From assembly GCA_965276675.1 (NCBI GenBank), contig OZ255624.1:3410001-3474000 (forward strand): a stretch of DNA of 64,000 nucleotides, given 5' to 3'. Position numbers and translations under genes: made by a program. Positions 25,526 through 34,463 of the stretch are shown here, one piece after another. The notes under the pieces are model-generated. The model made no database searches and was not told where the DNA came from. It saw nothing but the letters and a program-made list of their open reading frames with translations. The stretch comes from G965276675 sp965276675. Its GTDB lineage: Bacteria; Acidobacteriota; Terriglobia; Terriglobales; Acidobacteriaceae. Each line of letters opens with the position of its first letter. Positions within the stretch are counted from its first letter, which is position 1.

Positions 25526-25873
25526 CTAGACCTGGCGCTGACCCATCACGCTGCGGATCCTATCGCCCTGCTGTGCCAGCTCGGTGATGAAACCCTCGAA
25601 GCGGCCAAGGAAATGCTGGCTGGTCTGGATATAGTGCGGCAGCCGCTCCCATATCTCGCGCATATTTTCCTGATCCTCCAGCAGCGCAACTACCGCGCCG
25701 AGTGCGGTGACCGCAAACCCGGCCTTGCGTTTACCTGTGGCCAGCAACACGGCGCCTGTGATCAGCGAACCCGCGGCAAGACCCCGCGTCCAGTTCTTGT
25801 TTCCACTCAACTCCTGAAGCTCGTCTTTCACTCTGTTAGACACTTCCGTCAGTTCCATAGACACGTCGCCCAT
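25526..25873 (-). CDS. small conserved hypothetical protein with glycine-rich membrane hairpin
   Basis: 115 residues. An N-terminal charged helix (ELTEVSNRVKDELQELSG) is followed by two short hydrophobic segments rich in Gly/Ala (GLAAGSLITGAVLLATG and AGFAVTALGAVVALL), then a soluble helix pair with aromatic residues. This could be a membrane hairpin protein. The first ATG (25873) or the ATG five codons on (MELTEV) may be used. Family not recognised. Confidence 0.6.
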   Translation of the reverse strand: MGDVSMELTEVSNRVKDELQELSGNKNWTRGLAAGSLITGAVLLATGKRKAGFAVTALGAVVALLEDQENMREIWERLPHYIQTSQHFLGRFEGFITELAQQGDRIRSVMGQRQV

Positions 25874-25972
25874 CCTTCCGAGATCAATTTCGAGTAGTAG
25901 GATGCGGGTACGTCTCGCATGGACACGCCCGGCGGAAGAGTTTCAGAGTGGGGGTCGATTCCGACCCAGCTC

Positions 25973-26284
25973 TCAGTCGAGGTCGAATTCACGCAGCGGC
26001 TTGCCCTCGGTTGGAGACTCCTTGGCTTTACGCACGGCTTCGGCGAACTTCTTCTCCAGCAACTCCTTCTTATTGCGCTCGGCATCGACGGACTGGCGAA
26101 AGATGCTTTCCTTGCGCTCATCCTGCTCCCGCATGGCCCGGGCAGCGGTTTCGAAATCCTCAAAGGTCCGCTTTCTGGGCGCGGGCGTGTGGCCGATAAT
26201 CGACCGGGTCGTCGGATCGACGGTCAACATGGCGCCGCACTCCGGGCATGCCACTTCAAATGTTTGGGTTTGCTTGCTTGCCAT
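25973..26284 (-). CDS. zinc-ribbon-like small protein
   Basis: 103 residues from ATG 26284 (MASKQTQTFEVACPECGAML). The single CPEC pair at residues 13-16 is at the start of a zinc-ribbon-like knuckle, but no second CxxC follows, so zinc binding alone would need a partner chain. The rest is a highly charged helix (FEDFETAARAMREQDERKES...NKKELLEKKFAEAVRKAKES). A longer in-frame start at 26356 looks unlikely. Function unknown. Confidence 0.6.
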   Translation of the reverse strand: MASKQTQTFEVACPECGAMLTVDPTTRSIIGHTPAPRKRTFEDFETAARAMREQDERKESIFRQSVDAERNKKELLEKKFAEAVRKAKESPTEGKPLREFDLD

Positions 26285-26359
26285 AACTTTGCAATATTCT
26301 AGGCCGCCGGTGCGGAATGATCCAGAGCGCCCGACCGATCCCGGGCAGCGGACCATTAC

Positions 26360-27124
26360 TTAAGAAGCCGATTGCTTTGCCAACCTGCAGAATGCCAGGA
26401 TGTGTGGCGGCAGTTTTGCTGAGACGTATAGCGGGTCAAAACCTGCCTCCCGGCAAACCTCCGCAATCAGTGCGGGACTGAAGACATGATGGTGCAGGCA
26501 GCGATTCTCGAAATTTTTGAGAGAGCGCTCGCGAAACTGCTCCGGAGTGCCCGCGAGCGGGTCCAGTGCCAGATCATGCGATGCCAGAATCTCCTCTACA
26601 TGGGTCCGGTCGTCCTCCTGCTGATCCCGTGCAAAGTCTTCTCGCACATGAGCCAGTGTCGTATCTGGCCTCCGATGGTCGAAGGTGACGTTCTTGTTTG
26701 GCAGCAGGATGAGCGCGACGCCGTTTGGCTTAAGGACTCTGCGCCACTCTCGAAGCGCCTTGAGCGGATTGGCGACATGCTCGAGAACGTGCGACGCCAG
26801 AAGGAAATCATATTGCCGAGCTTCGATCGAGTCGAGGCAAGTCGCGTCCTGCACGTACTGCCGTCCGGGAGCCCGTCCGGCGAGATAGGCGAAGGTGTTC
26901 CCTTCCTCGCCTTGCGACCAGACCGTGTGCGATGCAAAGTTCACGTTGTCAACGGAAGCTGCGAGGGAATAAACGGCGGGAAAGAGAAAGTTCGGCTGGG
27001 GCGAAAAGATCAGACTTGGGCCACCGATCTCAAGGCCCCGTTTCTGCGCAACCGCAGCGGCGATCCGGCGGCAGTACCATCTGAAGCGTACTGCATTTAC
27101 AACTCGCTCGACCGTGATCGACAT
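26360..27124 (-). CDS. class I SAM-dependent methyltransferase (Methyltransf_11)
   Basis: 254 residues. The SAM motif I is weakly formed near GLEIGGPSLIFS, which with QRYVQDATCLDSIEARQYDF-type spacing and the core FLLASHVLEHVANPLKALRE (motif with HVLEH) and WRRVLKPNGVALILLPN marks the Methyltransf_11/UbiE-like group. A third helix-rich part follows (LLPNKNVTFDHRRPDTTLAH). Substrate unknown. The gene is close to bshC on the same strand (95 nt) but has no obvious functional link. Confidence 0.75.
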   Translation of the reverse strand: MSITVERVVNAVRFRWYCRRIAAAVAQKRGLEIGGPSLIFSPQPNFLFPAVYSLAASVDNVNFASHTVWSQGEEGNTFAYLAGRAPGRQYVQDATCLDSIEARQYDFLLASHVLEHVANPLKALREWRRVLKPNGVALILLPNKNVTFDHRRPDTTLAHVREDFARDQQEDDRTHVEEILASHDLALDPLAGTPEQFRERSLKNFENRCLHHHVFSPALIAEVCREAGFDPLYVSAKLPPHILAFCRLAKQSAS

Positions 27125-27219
27125 CGGGAGCAGACTAGCATAATTGCGATTTCAGGTTCACCTACGGCTCAGCCTCGGAGATCGCTTGCCGGTCGCTCTT
27201 AGTTTTTGTGATTAAGCCG

Positions 27220-28839
27220 CTAGAGCGGAATAACCTTGTGCCCGGGACAGGGCGTCTGCGCTGCTTCCACCAGCCGGGCCGGGAGTTCGTCGCCACCGCG
27301 CGCTAGAAAGTACGCGGACCCGACAACTCGCTCTTGCAGGTGACCGTCCGGGTAGAGGCTCTGCCGGACAGCGTCGGCGTGGCGCGTGAGGCTCGCCTCC
27401 CGCTGCAGCTGATAGTTTGCCGCCAGTCGCCGGAGCCGGTTCATCTGATAACGCATCTTGGAGGCGGAGGTGGCTGCCGCCCGTCCCAAGCCTTCATCAA
27501 GTGATCCCATCCATCCAGTGAGTGCTTCCAACTCATTCCCCAGCGCCTCGCCGGCCGCGGCCAGCTTTCGCTTGCCTTCAACCGGCATCGACCGCGCACC
27601 CAACCGCTGTGCCAGTTCGCCTGCTGGCAAAAACACGTCGGGTAGTGAGAGCTCATGGCGAGCCATCACGGTCGCGATGGCAGGCTCAATCAGCGTCGCA
27701 GAGAGGCGGGGCAGGACCGGAGTTACGCGTCCCAGAATGGACCGGTACAGCACCTCAGTCTGGGCGAAGTATGCGATCTCTGCTGGACCGCCGATGTAAG
27801 CAGCCGTGGGAAGGATCGCGTCCTGGAAGACCGGCCTAAGCAGCGCACTCGGACTCAGGCGCTCTGGGGCGGTTTCGAGAATCTTCAGCAGTTCGTCGGT
27901 GGAGTAGCTTCGACTTCCAGCCTTCCAGCCGTTCTCGGAATGCTTTTCATGTTTTTCGGGGCGTCGCAATGGGAGTCGCGCGCCAGTGGTCTCATCGAGC
28001 AGGAACAGCAAACTCGACTGCTCCCCGACCAACACCTGTGCATGGTAACCGCGATCCATTAGCAGAGTATCGCGCTCACTTAGTGCTTTTCGGAGCGCAC
28101 CTGTCTCGGTAATCGCCTGCCTTAATACATGGCTCCCAAGCCGGTGAAACTCACGTCCGGCGGCATCCATCACGATCAGTCCCCACGGGGCAAAGACGGC
28201 GGCAATCAGCTGGCCGAAGGCTTCGGCGAAGGTGGCCTCGGGCGTGTAACAACATCGCAACTGCTCGAGGATTGGGCCGGCACCAAGAATCTCTTTTGCG
28301 TCTTTCAACGCTTGCTCGATGCCATCGCCCAGCCGGATTCCCCCGACCGGGAGACCTGCGGCGTGCTCGGTCTGGAGGCTGACAGTGTGCAGGGCGTGGT
28401 GGTCCGGCAGCTTTACGGAATCCACCTCGGCAAAATCATGATCCTCTGTGGCCATCCAGAAGATCGGCACGCACGGATGTCCAGCAGCGGTCGCCTCCTG
28501 GGCGTGCTGGATGGCTGTGGCCGCTTTAAGCAGGGTATAGAGCGGGCCGCCAAACAACGCCACCTGCTGACCGGTAACCATGGCCGAGGCGCCATTGCGG
28601 AGCTTCTGGATATTCTCGAACGCTGCCGCTTCAGCACGATATCTGCGGCTCTGGCTTTCGAGCAGATCGGCGAGCGTGACCCGAGCTTGTGGGCTGATGG
28701 GTGAAGCCGAGGCCATCCATCCCCTTGCGTTGGGGCTGGCCGAGTAGAAGGGCGAGAGCGCCTCGCTGTGCTCGCAATAGTCTAAAAACAGCCTGCTGAG
28801 GTGCGGCAAAACCGAGATGGGATAACACTCAGGGGGCAA
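27220..28839 (-). CDS. bshC: bacillithiol biosynthesis cysteine-adding enzyme
   Basis: 539 residues, the normal BshC length. It is proposed to add cysteine to glucosaminyl-malate in the last step of bacillithiol synthesis. Evidence: the start PPECYPISVLPHLSRLFLDY with TTG start and AAGGAGAG about 9 nt upstream, the signature GASAMVTGQQVALFGGPLYT then LLKAATAIQHAQEATAAGHP and CVPIFWMATEDHDFAEV, and ILPTAAYIGGPAEIAYFAQT. Long coiled-coil segment near the C-terminus. BshA/BshB are not in the window. Confidence 0.95.
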   Translation of the reverse strand: MPPECYPISVLPHLSRLFLDYCEHSEALSPFYSASPNARGWMASASPISPQARVTLADLLESQSRRYRAEAAAFENIQKLRNGASAMVTGQQVALFGGPLYTLLKAATAIQHAQEATAAGHPCVPIFWMATEDHDFAEVDSVKLPDHHALHTVSLQTEHAAGLPVGGIRLGDGIEQALKDAKEILGAGPILEQLRCCYTPEATFAEAFGQLIAAVFAPWGLIVMDAAGREFHRLGSHVLRQAITETGALRKALSERDTLLMDRGYHAQVLVGEQSSLLFLLDETTGARLPLRRPEKHEKHSENGWKAGSRSYSTDELLKILETAPERLSPSALLRPVFQDAILPTAAYIGGPAEIAYFAQTEVLYRSILGRVTPVLPRLSATLIEPAIATVMARHELSLPDVFLPAGELAQRLGARSMPVEGKRKLAAAGEALGNELEALTGWMGSLDEGLGRAAATSASKMRYQMNRLRRLAANYQLQREASLTRHADAVRQSLYPDGHLQERVVGSAYFLARGGDELPARLVEAAQTPCPGHKVIPL

Positions 28840-28889
28840 TGCCGTATCTCTCCTTGCCTGTCTCGAATCATCAGGCGGTAGCTGCCAAG

Positions 28890-29789
28890 TTAGTCTCTCA
28901 CGCGGCTTTTTGGCCGGGGTCGTGCGCGGTCTCTGATAGAGGGCCGAGCCCGGCGAACCTTGCCATTCTCGGTTAGAAGCCGATGGAGTGCTTCCGTGCC
29001 CTGCGATGGCAAGAATTTAAGCGAGGCCATCACCAAGCTTTTGTAAACCTGCGCGAGTAGAGGATGAGCTTCGAGGGCCCGAAGATGCAGCTTGATGGTG
29101 GAGAGATCGCCGCGAGCAACGGGACCACTGAAGCTTCGCCCCACTCCATCGCGAACGACGTTCTCCACCGTAACCCGTGCGATCGGCCCGAGGAGCCGCT
29201 TGGCCTCGTTAAGCTCCACCCTGGCTTGATGCATGGATTCGAGCGAAACCGCCAATAGGCTGGTGAGCAGCGGAGAGGCAAACATGCCCGCTACGTGGTA
29301 CATGGCTTTGCCGGCAGCGCTGAGAGCAAACGGACGCCCACCCAGCGTCCGGACCAGCGCAAAGAGGCGACGCTGTGCCGACCCCTCTGCCTCCACCCCA
29401 AAGGGGGCGCCACGCACGCTCCGCAGTCGTCGGGAGGGGAAGCTCATCAGGGGATGCACGGAGGCAACTGCCGCTCCGGCCTCGGCTGCCGCTTGGAGCA
29501 CAGCACTGCTCAGGGCACCGCTGGAATGCACGACCACCTGCCCCCGCAGATCCGGACGGCAACGGACGATCTCACTGGCGACTTCCGTGATTGCCCGATC
29601 CGGCACGCAGAGCCACAGCACGCGCGCATCGAGCGCCGCCTTTTCCAGTGCGACGCTTTCCTTCCCGGCGCGATGCCCCGGCACGTGCACCACCTCCAGC
29701 ACCGGAACGTCAGAAGCGCGGAGAGCCGCAACGAGCGACGAGCCCCAGTTACCTAAACCGACCACCGTGACTCCTGTACGAACGCGCAT
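28890..29789 (-). CDS. Rossmann-like and DUF2520 domain protein
   Basis: 299 residues from ATG 29789 with AGGAGGG nine bases upstream. Residues 1-130 hold a Rossmann-like domain (VTVVGLGNWGSSLVAALRAS, LWLCVPDRAITEVA, VVHSSGALSSAVL); 145-290 is the all-helical DUF2520 (AGKAMYHVAGMFASPLLTSL). The layout resembles a pyrroline-5-carboxylate/6-phosphogluconate dehydrogenase-like reductase and is often found near panB/panC or folate genes elsewhere. Substrate unassigned. It is divergent from the NUDIX gene. Confidence 0.8.
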   Translation of the reverse strand: MRVRTGVTVVGLGNWGSSLVAALRASDVPVLEVVHVPGHRAGKESVALEKAALDARVLWLCVPDRAITEVASEIVRCRPDLRGQVVVHSSGALSSAVLQAAAEAGAAVASVHPLMSFPSRRLRSVRGAPFGVEAEGSAQRRLFALVRTLGGRPFALSAAGKAMYHVAGMFASPLLTSLLAVSLESMHQARVELNEAKRLLGPIARVTVENVVRDGVGRSFSGPVARGDLSTIKLHLRALEAHPLLAQVYKSLVMASLKFLPSQGTEALHRLLTENGKVRRARPSIRDRARPRPKSRVRD

Positions 29790-29890
29790 CAGCCCTGTCC
29801 CTCCTTGGCATGCATCGCATGGATGGTACCGTTGTTCGAGATTCCACACGAACTGTATGCGGCTGAAATCGAGAGAAGACACGAGGACAC

Positions 29891-30535
29891 ATGGCACGGA
29901 TCAAGCAGGCGGCGACACTCGAAGACGCGAGGACGGAGCAAGAAAAACAGACAGGTGCGGCGGCCAACCCAGAGCGCAAGTACCCCAAAGGGGTTGAGGT
30001 CCTCTCATCGAAGATCAGCTTTGAAGGGCCGCTCTTCAACGTGCAGACAGACCAGGTGCGCGAGCCGGGTGGCGCCGAGTCGCGGCGCGATGTGGTGCGT
30101 CACGGCGGGTCCATCGTCATCCTTGCCGTGGACGATTCCAAGAGCAAGCGCGATCCGCGGATCATTATCGAACGCCAGTACCGACACGCCGCTGCCCAGT
30201 ACCTCTTTGAGCTGCCGGCGGGCAAGCTCGAGAAGGGGGAAGACCCGCTGAAGGGCGCTAAGCGCGAGTTGATGGAAGAGACCGGCTACAAGGCCAAGCG
30301 CTGGAGCAAACTCATCCGCTTCTTCGCCAGCCCCGGCTTTCTTGGTGAGTGGATGCAGGTCTACCTCGCTGAGGGATTGACCGCTGGCGAAGCGCAGCCG
30401 GAAGAAGACGAGCGGATCAAACTCTTCGAGGTTCCCCTTTCGGAACTGCTGCGGCAGATCGAGACCGGCAAGATCCACGACGGAAAGACCATCGTCTCGG
30501 TGCTGCTCTACGATCGCCTGCGCAAAGCCCGGTGA
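29891..30535 (+). CDS. NUDIX hydrolase, ADP-ribose pyrophosphatase type
   Basis: 214 residues. The NUDIX box GKLEKGEDPLKGAKRELMEE-TG is complete and preceded by ELPA, as in ADP-ribose pyrophosphatases (NudF type), with IIIERQYRHAAAQYLFELPA forming the strand before it. The first ~35 residues (Gln/Lys/Glu-rich, ARIKQAATLEDARTEQEKQT) are an extra charged tail. Expected role is to cleave ADP-ribose or other nucleoside diphosphate-X compounds in the cytoplasm. GAGGA lies before the ATG. Divergent from the DUF2520 gene. Confidence 0.9.
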   Translation: MARIKQAATLEDARTEQEKQTGAAANPERKYPKGVEVLSSKISFEGPLFNVQTDQVREPGGAESRRDVVRHGGSIVILAVDDSKSKRDPRIIIERQYRHAAAQYLFELPAGKLEKGEDPLKGAKRELMEETGYKAKRWSKLIRFFASPGFLGEWMQVYLAEGLTAGEAQPEEDERIKLFEVPLSELLRQIETGKIHDGKTIVSVLLYDRLRKAR

Positions 30536-30736
30536 TTGGCTGCGCGGGGAGTATTTGCGCGCACATGAACGCAGATCCTGGAAGAAAGTTGCGCAAGTTA
30601 CAGAGTGCTGACAACTTCGCTTGTGCGAGGTAGAAGCGGCCGAAAGCTGTGGAAAACCAAACCTCATCCTGAAACGTCCTTCTTGTAGGGCCGGGTCCGC
30701 CCGTACCGCATTCTGCTCAAAGGAAGGCAGTCGCTC

Positions 30737-30955
30737 GTGTCCCAGTACAAAGGCAAGGTGAAATGGTTTAACAATGCTAAAGGCTTCGGTTTCATCGGCC
30801 GCGACGATGGCCCGGATGTCTTCGTGCACTACAGCTCCATTCAGCTCGACGGTTATAAGAGCTTAAAAGAAGGAGATGAGGTGGAATTCGACATCGTGGA
30901 GGGGGCAAAGGGTCCGCAAGCCGACGGCGTGCTGCGTACACGCGAAGCAGCATAA
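30737..30955 (+). CDS. cold-shock domain protein
   Basis: 72 residues starting at GTG, AAGGAAGG 8 nt upstream. RNP-1 (KGFGFI) and RNP-2 (VFVHYSSI) are intact, and the fold-defining VKWFNNAKGFGFIGRDDGPD starts near residue 8. Single-stranded RNA/DNA chaperone, CspA family. The 200-nt gap upstream (30536-30736) would allow a long 5' leader as in cspA-type thermoswitch mRNAs, though I see no defined structure. A strong terminator follows the stop. Confidence 0.95.
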   Translation: MSQYKGKVKWFNNAKGFGFIGRDDGPDVFVHYSSIQLDGYKSLKEGDEVEFDIVEGAKGPQADGVLRTREAA

Positions 30956-30973
30956 TCAATTTCCGCACATCAG

Positions 30974-31009
30974 GAGAAGCCCAGGCCACGCGGCCTGAGC
31001 TTCTCTTTT
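30974..31009 (+). terminator. rho-independent terminator of the cold-shock gene
   Basis: 14-bp stem GAGAAGCCCAGGCC / GGCCTGAGCTTCTC with one mismatch, loop ACGC, then TTTT. It starts 19 nt after the csp stop codon. Confidence 0.85.
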
Positions 31010-31048
31010 GCCATAATGGCTTCGTAGCTTATATACGCTAGGAGCCAC

Positions 31049-32791
31049 TTGGAAAACCGCGCCATCGCTCAACTGCTGGGTGAAACAGCCGACCTGCTGG
31101 AGATCAGCAACGCGGATCCGTTTCGCGTCCGCTCCTACCGCCGCGCCGCAGAAGCAGTCGAGCAAAGCACGGTTCAGCTCGCCACTTTGTCGAGCGAGCC
31201 TAAACGCCTGCTCGAGATTCCCGGCATCGGCAAGGCGATGGTCGCCAACATCGTCGAAATCGAGGAGCGCGGCAGCACCAAGCTGCGGGACGAGCTGCTC
31301 ACCCGCTACAAAGCCACCATGCTGGAGTTGCTCAAGCTGCCTGGTATGGGACCAAAGACCGTCGCGCTAATGTGGGAGGCGCTGGGCGTCGCTACGGTCG
31401 ACGAGCTTGCCGCCGCCATAGACGCCGGCAAGCTCGCTACACTACCCCGCTTCGGCGAGAAGCAGATCGCCAAGCTCCGTCGCGGCATCGAGGACTACAA
31501 GAAAAATAGCGGCCGCTTTCATTTGGACGATGCCGAGACCGCAGCCGAGCGGTTGGCACTCTATCTGAAGGAATTTCCTGGTATCGAGAGCGTCACGCCC
31601 GCTGGATCGCTGCGCCGCGGGCGAGAGACTGTCGGCGATCTCGACGTGCTGGTGACCGGCCCGGCGTGTGAGGAAGAGGTGGTGGCCGCAGCCGTCGAGT
31701 ACACTGCTGCCTACCCGCCCATCGCGGACCTGATCGCGAAGGGTCAAAACAAGGTCAGCTTTCGTCTGCGTACCGGATTGCAGGTGGATGTGCGTCTGCT
31801 GCCGCGTGCGTCCTTCGGGGCCGCGCTGCAGTACTTCAGCGGCTCGAAGATGCACAACGTCACGGTACGGCAACGCGCGATCAAGCGCGGCTACACACTC
31901 TCGGAGTATGCACTCGCGCGCATCGACGACGGCACGCAGGTGGCCGCCGCGACCGAGCAAGAGGTCTATGCCGCGCTCGACCTGGACTGGATCCCGCCCG
32001 AGCTACGGGAGAACTGCGGCGAGATCGAGGCCGCCGCCGAACGAGCGCTGCCTTCGCTCATTGAGCAGGCCGACATACGTGGCGATGTGCACATGCACAC
32101 CGTGGCCACCGACGGCACCAACACAATCCGCGAGATGGCCGAAGCAGGTATCGCTCACGGTTACGAATACATCGCCATCACCGATCACTCGAAGAACCTG
32201 GCGATGACCAACGGTCTGGACGATGACCGGGCGCTCGAACACCTGCGTCGCATTCGCGAGGTGGATGCAGAGATGGCCGGGCGCATCCGCGTCTTTGCCG
32301 GCATCGAGGTGGACATTCTCGGTGATGGAGCCATCGATCTTTCGGATCACGTGCTGGCGGAGATGGACGTCGTGATCGCAAGCGTGCACACACTCTTCGC
32401 GCAGCCGGAAGAGGAGATGACGGCACGCGTTCTCCGAGCCCTTGAGAACCCTTACGTGCGCATCCTGGGGCATCCCACGGGGCGCATGCTGCTGCGGCGC
32501 GAGCCCTTCGCGGTGAATCTGCTCGCAGTACTCAAGCGCGCTGCCGAGCTCGGTGTCGGGGTCGAGCACAATGCCAATCCCAACCGGCTCGACCTTTGCG
32601 ACCGCGACCTGCGCCTCGCCAAAGAGCAGGGCTGCCGCATCGTTATCAACACCGATGCCCACCACACCAGCGAGCTCGACAACCTGCGCTATGGCATCCG
32701 CCAACTACGCCGCGCCTGGCTGACGAAAGACGACGTGCTCAACACCCGCTCAGCCGACGAGTTTCTGAAGGTGCTGCGGCCGCGTCCTTAA
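31049..32791 (+). CDS. polX: DNA polymerase X with PHP domain
   Basis: 580 residues, starting at TTG with AGGAG. N-terminal helix-hairpin-helix regions (ISNADPFRVRSYRRAAEAV, EIPGIGKAMVANIVEI, LPGMGPKTVALMWEALG) bind DNA. The nucleotidyltransferase core has SLRRGRETVGDLDVLVTG with paired Asp residues and LQVDVRLLPRASFGAALQYF, plus SEYAL. The C-terminal PHP domain (about 345-575) has DVHMHTVATDGTNTI, YIAITDHSKNLAMTNGL, FAGIEVDILGDG and VINTDAHHTSE: a metal-dependent 3'-5' exonuclease/AP endonuclease. Repair polymerase, cytoplasmic, normal full length. Confidence 0.95.
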   Translation: MENRAIAQLLGETADLLEISNADPFRVRSYRRAAEAVEQSTVQLATLSSEPKRLLEIPGIGKAMVANIVEIEERGSTKLRDELLTRYKATMLELLKLPGMGPKTVALMWEALGVATVDELAAAIDAGKLATLPRFGEKQIAKLRRGIEDYKKNSGRFHLDDAETAAERLALYLKEFPGIESVTPAGSLRRGRETVGDLDVLVTGPACEEEVVAAAVEYTAAYPPIADLIAKGQNKVSFRLRTGLQVDVRLLPRASFGAALQYFSGSKMHNVTVRQRAIKRGYTLSEYALARIDDGTQVAAATEQEVYAALDLDWIPPELRENCGEIEAAAERALPSLIEQADIRGDVHMHTVATDGTNTIREMAEAGIAHGYEYIAITDHSKNLAMTNGLDDDRALEHLRRIREVDAEMAGRIRVFAGIEVDILGDGAIDLSDHVLAEMDVVIASVHTLFAQPEEEMTARVLRALENPYVRILGHPTGRMLLRREPFAVNLLAVLKRAAELGVGVEHNANPNRLDLCDRDLRLAKEQGCRIVINTDAHHTSELDNLRYGIRQLRRAWLTKDDVLNTRSADEFLKVLRPRP

Positions 32792-32820
32792 GCGCGGCGA
32801 TGCCTCACTCCAGCCACGGA

Positions 32821-34398
32821 TCACTCCAGCCATTGATCAAATGCCCGCTCACGGATCGCGCGCGCCAGCCGCTCGATGTCGCCAGAGAGCACGCGGTCCG
32901 CTCCCAGCCGCGGCACGGACTCGCGCACCCGCAGCCGCGCTGCTTCCACCCGGAGCGCTGCCCTCAGCGGAGCGCGGTACTCCAGGCCCTGCGCTGCCGC
33001 CATCAGCTCGATGGCGAGCGTCATCTCTGCATTCTCAACAACGCGCTTCAGCTTGAGCGCAGCCATCATGCCCATCGAGACGTGGTCTTCCTTGCCGCCG
33101 GAGGTGGGCACGCTGTCGACACTCGCCGGATGCGCCAGCACCTTGCCCTCATTGAGCAGCGCGGCAGCTGTCACATGCGCGATCATGTAGCCGGACGAGA
33201 GTCCCGGACTGTCGGCGAGAAAGGGCGGCAGCCCCTCGTTGATGTCTGGATTGATCAGCCGGTCAATACGGCGTTCGCCTATGCTCATCAGGTCAACCAG
33301 CGCGATTGCTGCATAGTCCAGCACCAGCGCCAACGGAGCTCCATGAAAGTTGCCACCCGAGAGTATCTCGTCCTCTCCGGACTCGCCCCCGGCCCGGCTC
33401 CCGATAAAGATGAGAGGGTTATCCGTAGCCGAGCCAGTCTCAATGCGGACCACCTCCGCTGCGTGCTCCAGCGCCGTTCGCGCGGCGCCGTGCACCTGTG
33501 GCATGCAGCGCAGGCAATACGCATCCTGCACGCGCGGATCGGCCTTGCAATCGCGATGTGACTCGCGAATCTCGCTGTCTTCGAGCAACGATCGCAGATG
33601 CGCAGCAGCAGCCACTTGGCCGGGGTGCGGGCGAGCTTGCTGGATACGCGCATCGAATGCGGTCGGCGTTCCCCGCAGTGCTTCGAGTGACATCGCTCCA
33701 GCGAGATCGCACAGGCGCACGACTCGAAGAGCCCGCGTCAGGGCAAGGCCGCCGACTGAGGCCATAGCCTGCGTTCCGTTGAGCAGCGCAAGCCCTTCTT
33801 TGGCTTGTAACCGCAACGATTGCGATCCCGCGCTCTCCAATGCCAGAGAGGCTGCCATGCGCTCGCCGCGAAAGAACACCTCTCCTTCGCCGATCATTGC
33901 GAGGGCCAAGTGAGCCAGTGGCGCCAGGTCGCCGCTGGCGCCGACTGACCCGCGCGATGGGATCACCGGATGCACGCCAGTATTCAGCATCGCCAGCAGC
34001 AGGTCGAGCACCTCCACCCGCGCGCCGCTCAGGCCCTTGGCCAGGACGTTGGCGCGCAGCAACAACATGGCTCGCACCTCATCCTCCGCGAGTGGCTCGC
34101 CCACACCGCAGCAGTGGCTGCGCACCAGGTTCCGCTGCAGCTCAGCCACCTGATCCGGCGCCACGCGCACGTCCGACATCTTGCCGAAGCCGGTGTTGAT
34201 GCCGTACGCCGCATCCATCCCGGCGGCGGCTCGATCGACGGCCCGGCGGGAAGCCCGCATGCGCTCGCATGCTTCGGGCGCCACGCTCACGCGCTGCTCT
34301 CCGCGTGCTACGGCTTCGATCTCATCGAGTTGCAGCGCATCGCCATTGAGTACGAGTACGCCAGGTTGAAGTGAGCAGGAAGGGTCGTCAGATGTCAT
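32821..34398 (-). CDS. hutH: histidine ammonia-lyase
   Basis: 525 residues from ATG 34398. It deaminates L-histidine to trans-urocanate. The self-forming MIO cofactor derives from Ala154-Ser155-Gly156 in SRGSVGASGDLAPLAH. Other family marks are YGINTGFGKMSDV, NLVRSHCCGVGEPL, QDAYCLRCMPQVHGA, ATDNPLIF and NFHGAPLALVLDYAAIALVD. The other hut genes are absent. It is the last gene of the respiratory operon, 65 nt behind the FixH-like gene, so it is either co-transcribed or has its own promoter in this gap. Confidence 0.95.
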   Translation of the reverse strand: MTSDDPSCSLQPGVLVLNGDALQLDEIEAVARGEQRVSVAPEACERMRASRRAVDRAAAGMDAAYGINTGFGKMSDVRVAPDQVAELQRNLVRSHCCGVGEPLAEDEVRAMLLLRANVLAKGLSGARVEVLDLLLAMLNTGVHPVIPSRGSVGASGDLAPLAHLALAMIGEGEVFFRGERMAASLALESAGSQSLRLQAKEGLALLNGTQAMASVGGLALTRALRVVRLCDLAGAMSLEALRGTPTAFDARIQQARPHPGQVAAAAHLRSLLEDSEIRESHRDCKADPRVQDAYCLRCMPQVHGAARTALEHAAEVVRIETGSATDNPLIFIGSRAGGESGEDEILSGGNFHGAPLALVLDYAAIALVDLMSIGERRIDRLINPDINEGLPPFLADSPGLSSGYMIAHVTAAALLNEGKVLAHPASVDSVPTSGGKEDHVSMGMMAALKLKRVVENAEMTLAIELMAAAQGLEYRAPLRAALRVEAARLRVRESVPRLGADRVLSGDIERLARAIRERAFDQWLE

Positions 34399-34463
34399 AG
34401 TGTGAGCCGGCAAACCGATTACTATAAACTGTCCCGGGGGTACGGGTCACGATTGCGGCTGGC

